From contig DYIG01000002.1 of NCBI GenBank assembly GCA_020723725.1, positions 7,601 through 20,572 on the forward strand: a DNA stretch of 12,972 nucleotides, in the 5' to 3' direction. Under the pieces are notes generated by a model. It was not told the DNA's origin, did no database searches, and saw only the letters and a program-made list of their open reading frames with translations. Positions 12,593 to 12,972 of this stretch are shown one piece after another. How positions within the stretch are numbered: the first letter of the stretch is position 1; every line of letters starts with the position of its first letter. The translations under genes and the position numbers were made by a program. This DNA is from Thermaerobacter marianensis (GTDB lineage Bacteria > Bacillota > Sulfobacillia > DYIH01 > DYIG01).

Positions 12593-12972
12593 GTGAAAGG
12601 GATTCTGGTTATACACGGACCGAACCTGAATCTCCTGGGGACGCGTGAACCCGGGACGTACGGGGTCGACACCCTGGAGGATGTGAACGGGCTTATCAGC
12701 GCAAGGGCCGGTCAGCTCGGCGTGGGCGTGGAGATCATCCAATCCAACCATGAAGGGGAAATCATCGACGCTATTCACGGGGCGGTCGGGAGGGTGGATG
12801 CCATCGTTATCAACCCGGGCGCCTTCACCCACTACAGCTACGCCATCAGGGATGCCATCGCGGCGGTGAACCTGCCTGCCATCGAGGTCCACCTGTCGAA
12901 TATCCACGCCAGGGAGGCGTTTAGACACAAATCGGTGATCGCCCCTGTCTGCCGGGGGACGATTGCCGGTTT
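12593..12972 (+). CDS. aroQ: 3-dehydroquinate dehydratase, type II (AroQ), 3' end outside window
   Basis: AroQ dehydrates 3-dehydroquinate to 3-dehydroshikimate in the shikimate pathway, which leads to chorismate, the substrate of PabB at the other end of the window. From GTG 12593, with GGGAG 7 nt upstream, 126 codons are visible of an expected 140-150. Catalytic residues of the type II family are in place: R18 and Y23 in T-R-E-P-G-T-Y-G, N74 and H80 in I-N-P-G-A-F-T-H-Y-S, H100 in E-V-H-L-S-N, and R111 in A-F-R-H-K-S. It begins H-G-P-N-L-N-L-L-G after a short strand, as typical. The 16-nt gap from glyA suggests co-transcription. No damage is seen up to the window edge. Confidence 0.95.
   Translation, partial: MKGILVIHGPNLNLLGTREPGTYGVDTLEDVNGLISARAGQLGVGVEIIQSNHEGEIIDAIHGAVGRVDAIVINPGAFTHYSYAIRDAIAAVNLPAIEVHLSNIHAREAFRHKSVIAPVCRGTIAG

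Overview
The window (about 58-60% GC by eye) looks like chromosomal DNA of a Gram-positive Clostridia-type Firmicute, possibly a Desulfotomaculum/Pelotomaculum/Moorella-like lineage. This is inferred from the split glycine decarboxylase (gcvPA + gcvPB), a LipM-type octanoyltransferase, an SLH-domain surface protein, strong AGGAGG ribosome binding sites and frequent GTG/TTG starts. The species cannot be named from the sequence alone.

Region 1 (1-6823, all + strand) reads as one tightly packed operon of folate and one-carbon metabolism: the 3' part of pabB, pabC, gcvT, gcvH, gcvPA, gcvPB and lipM. Gaps are 2-46 nt and two junctions overlap. PabB and PabC make p-aminobenzoate for folate. GcvPA/PB, GcvH and GcvT split glycine and load its methylene carbon onto tetrahydrofolate. 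LipM attaches the octanoyl precursor of lipoate to GcvH.

Region 2 (6824-8564) is a separate unit: a secreted SLH-domain protein whose perfect Shine-Dalgarno sequence sits inside a predicted hairpin, followed by a strong intrinsic terminator.

Region 3 (8575 to about 11100) is an accessory pocket full of broken genes. A group II intron lies just behind the terminator, the place class C introns prefer. Its reverse transcriptase has lost its central part, and no domain V is visible at its 3' end. After it come a minus-strand promoter/terminator pair bounding about 100 nt (a candidate small RNA), the C-terminal stub of a Fic-family gene, and a VapBC-like toxin-antitoxin pair with a nonsense codon in the antitoxin and an internal deletion in the PIN toxin.

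Region 4 (about 11100-12972) returns to housekeeping genes: glyA (serine hydroxymethyltransferase, which uses the same methylene-THF and glycine pool as region 1) and the 5' part of aroQ (type II 3-dehydroquinate dehydratase, in the shikimate pathway that supplies chorismate to PabB). The metabolic genes on both sides of the pocket therefore belong to one linked network. I found no clear new defence or mobile system. The most unusual items are the RBS-masking hairpin, the candidate small RNA and the cluster of decayed modules.
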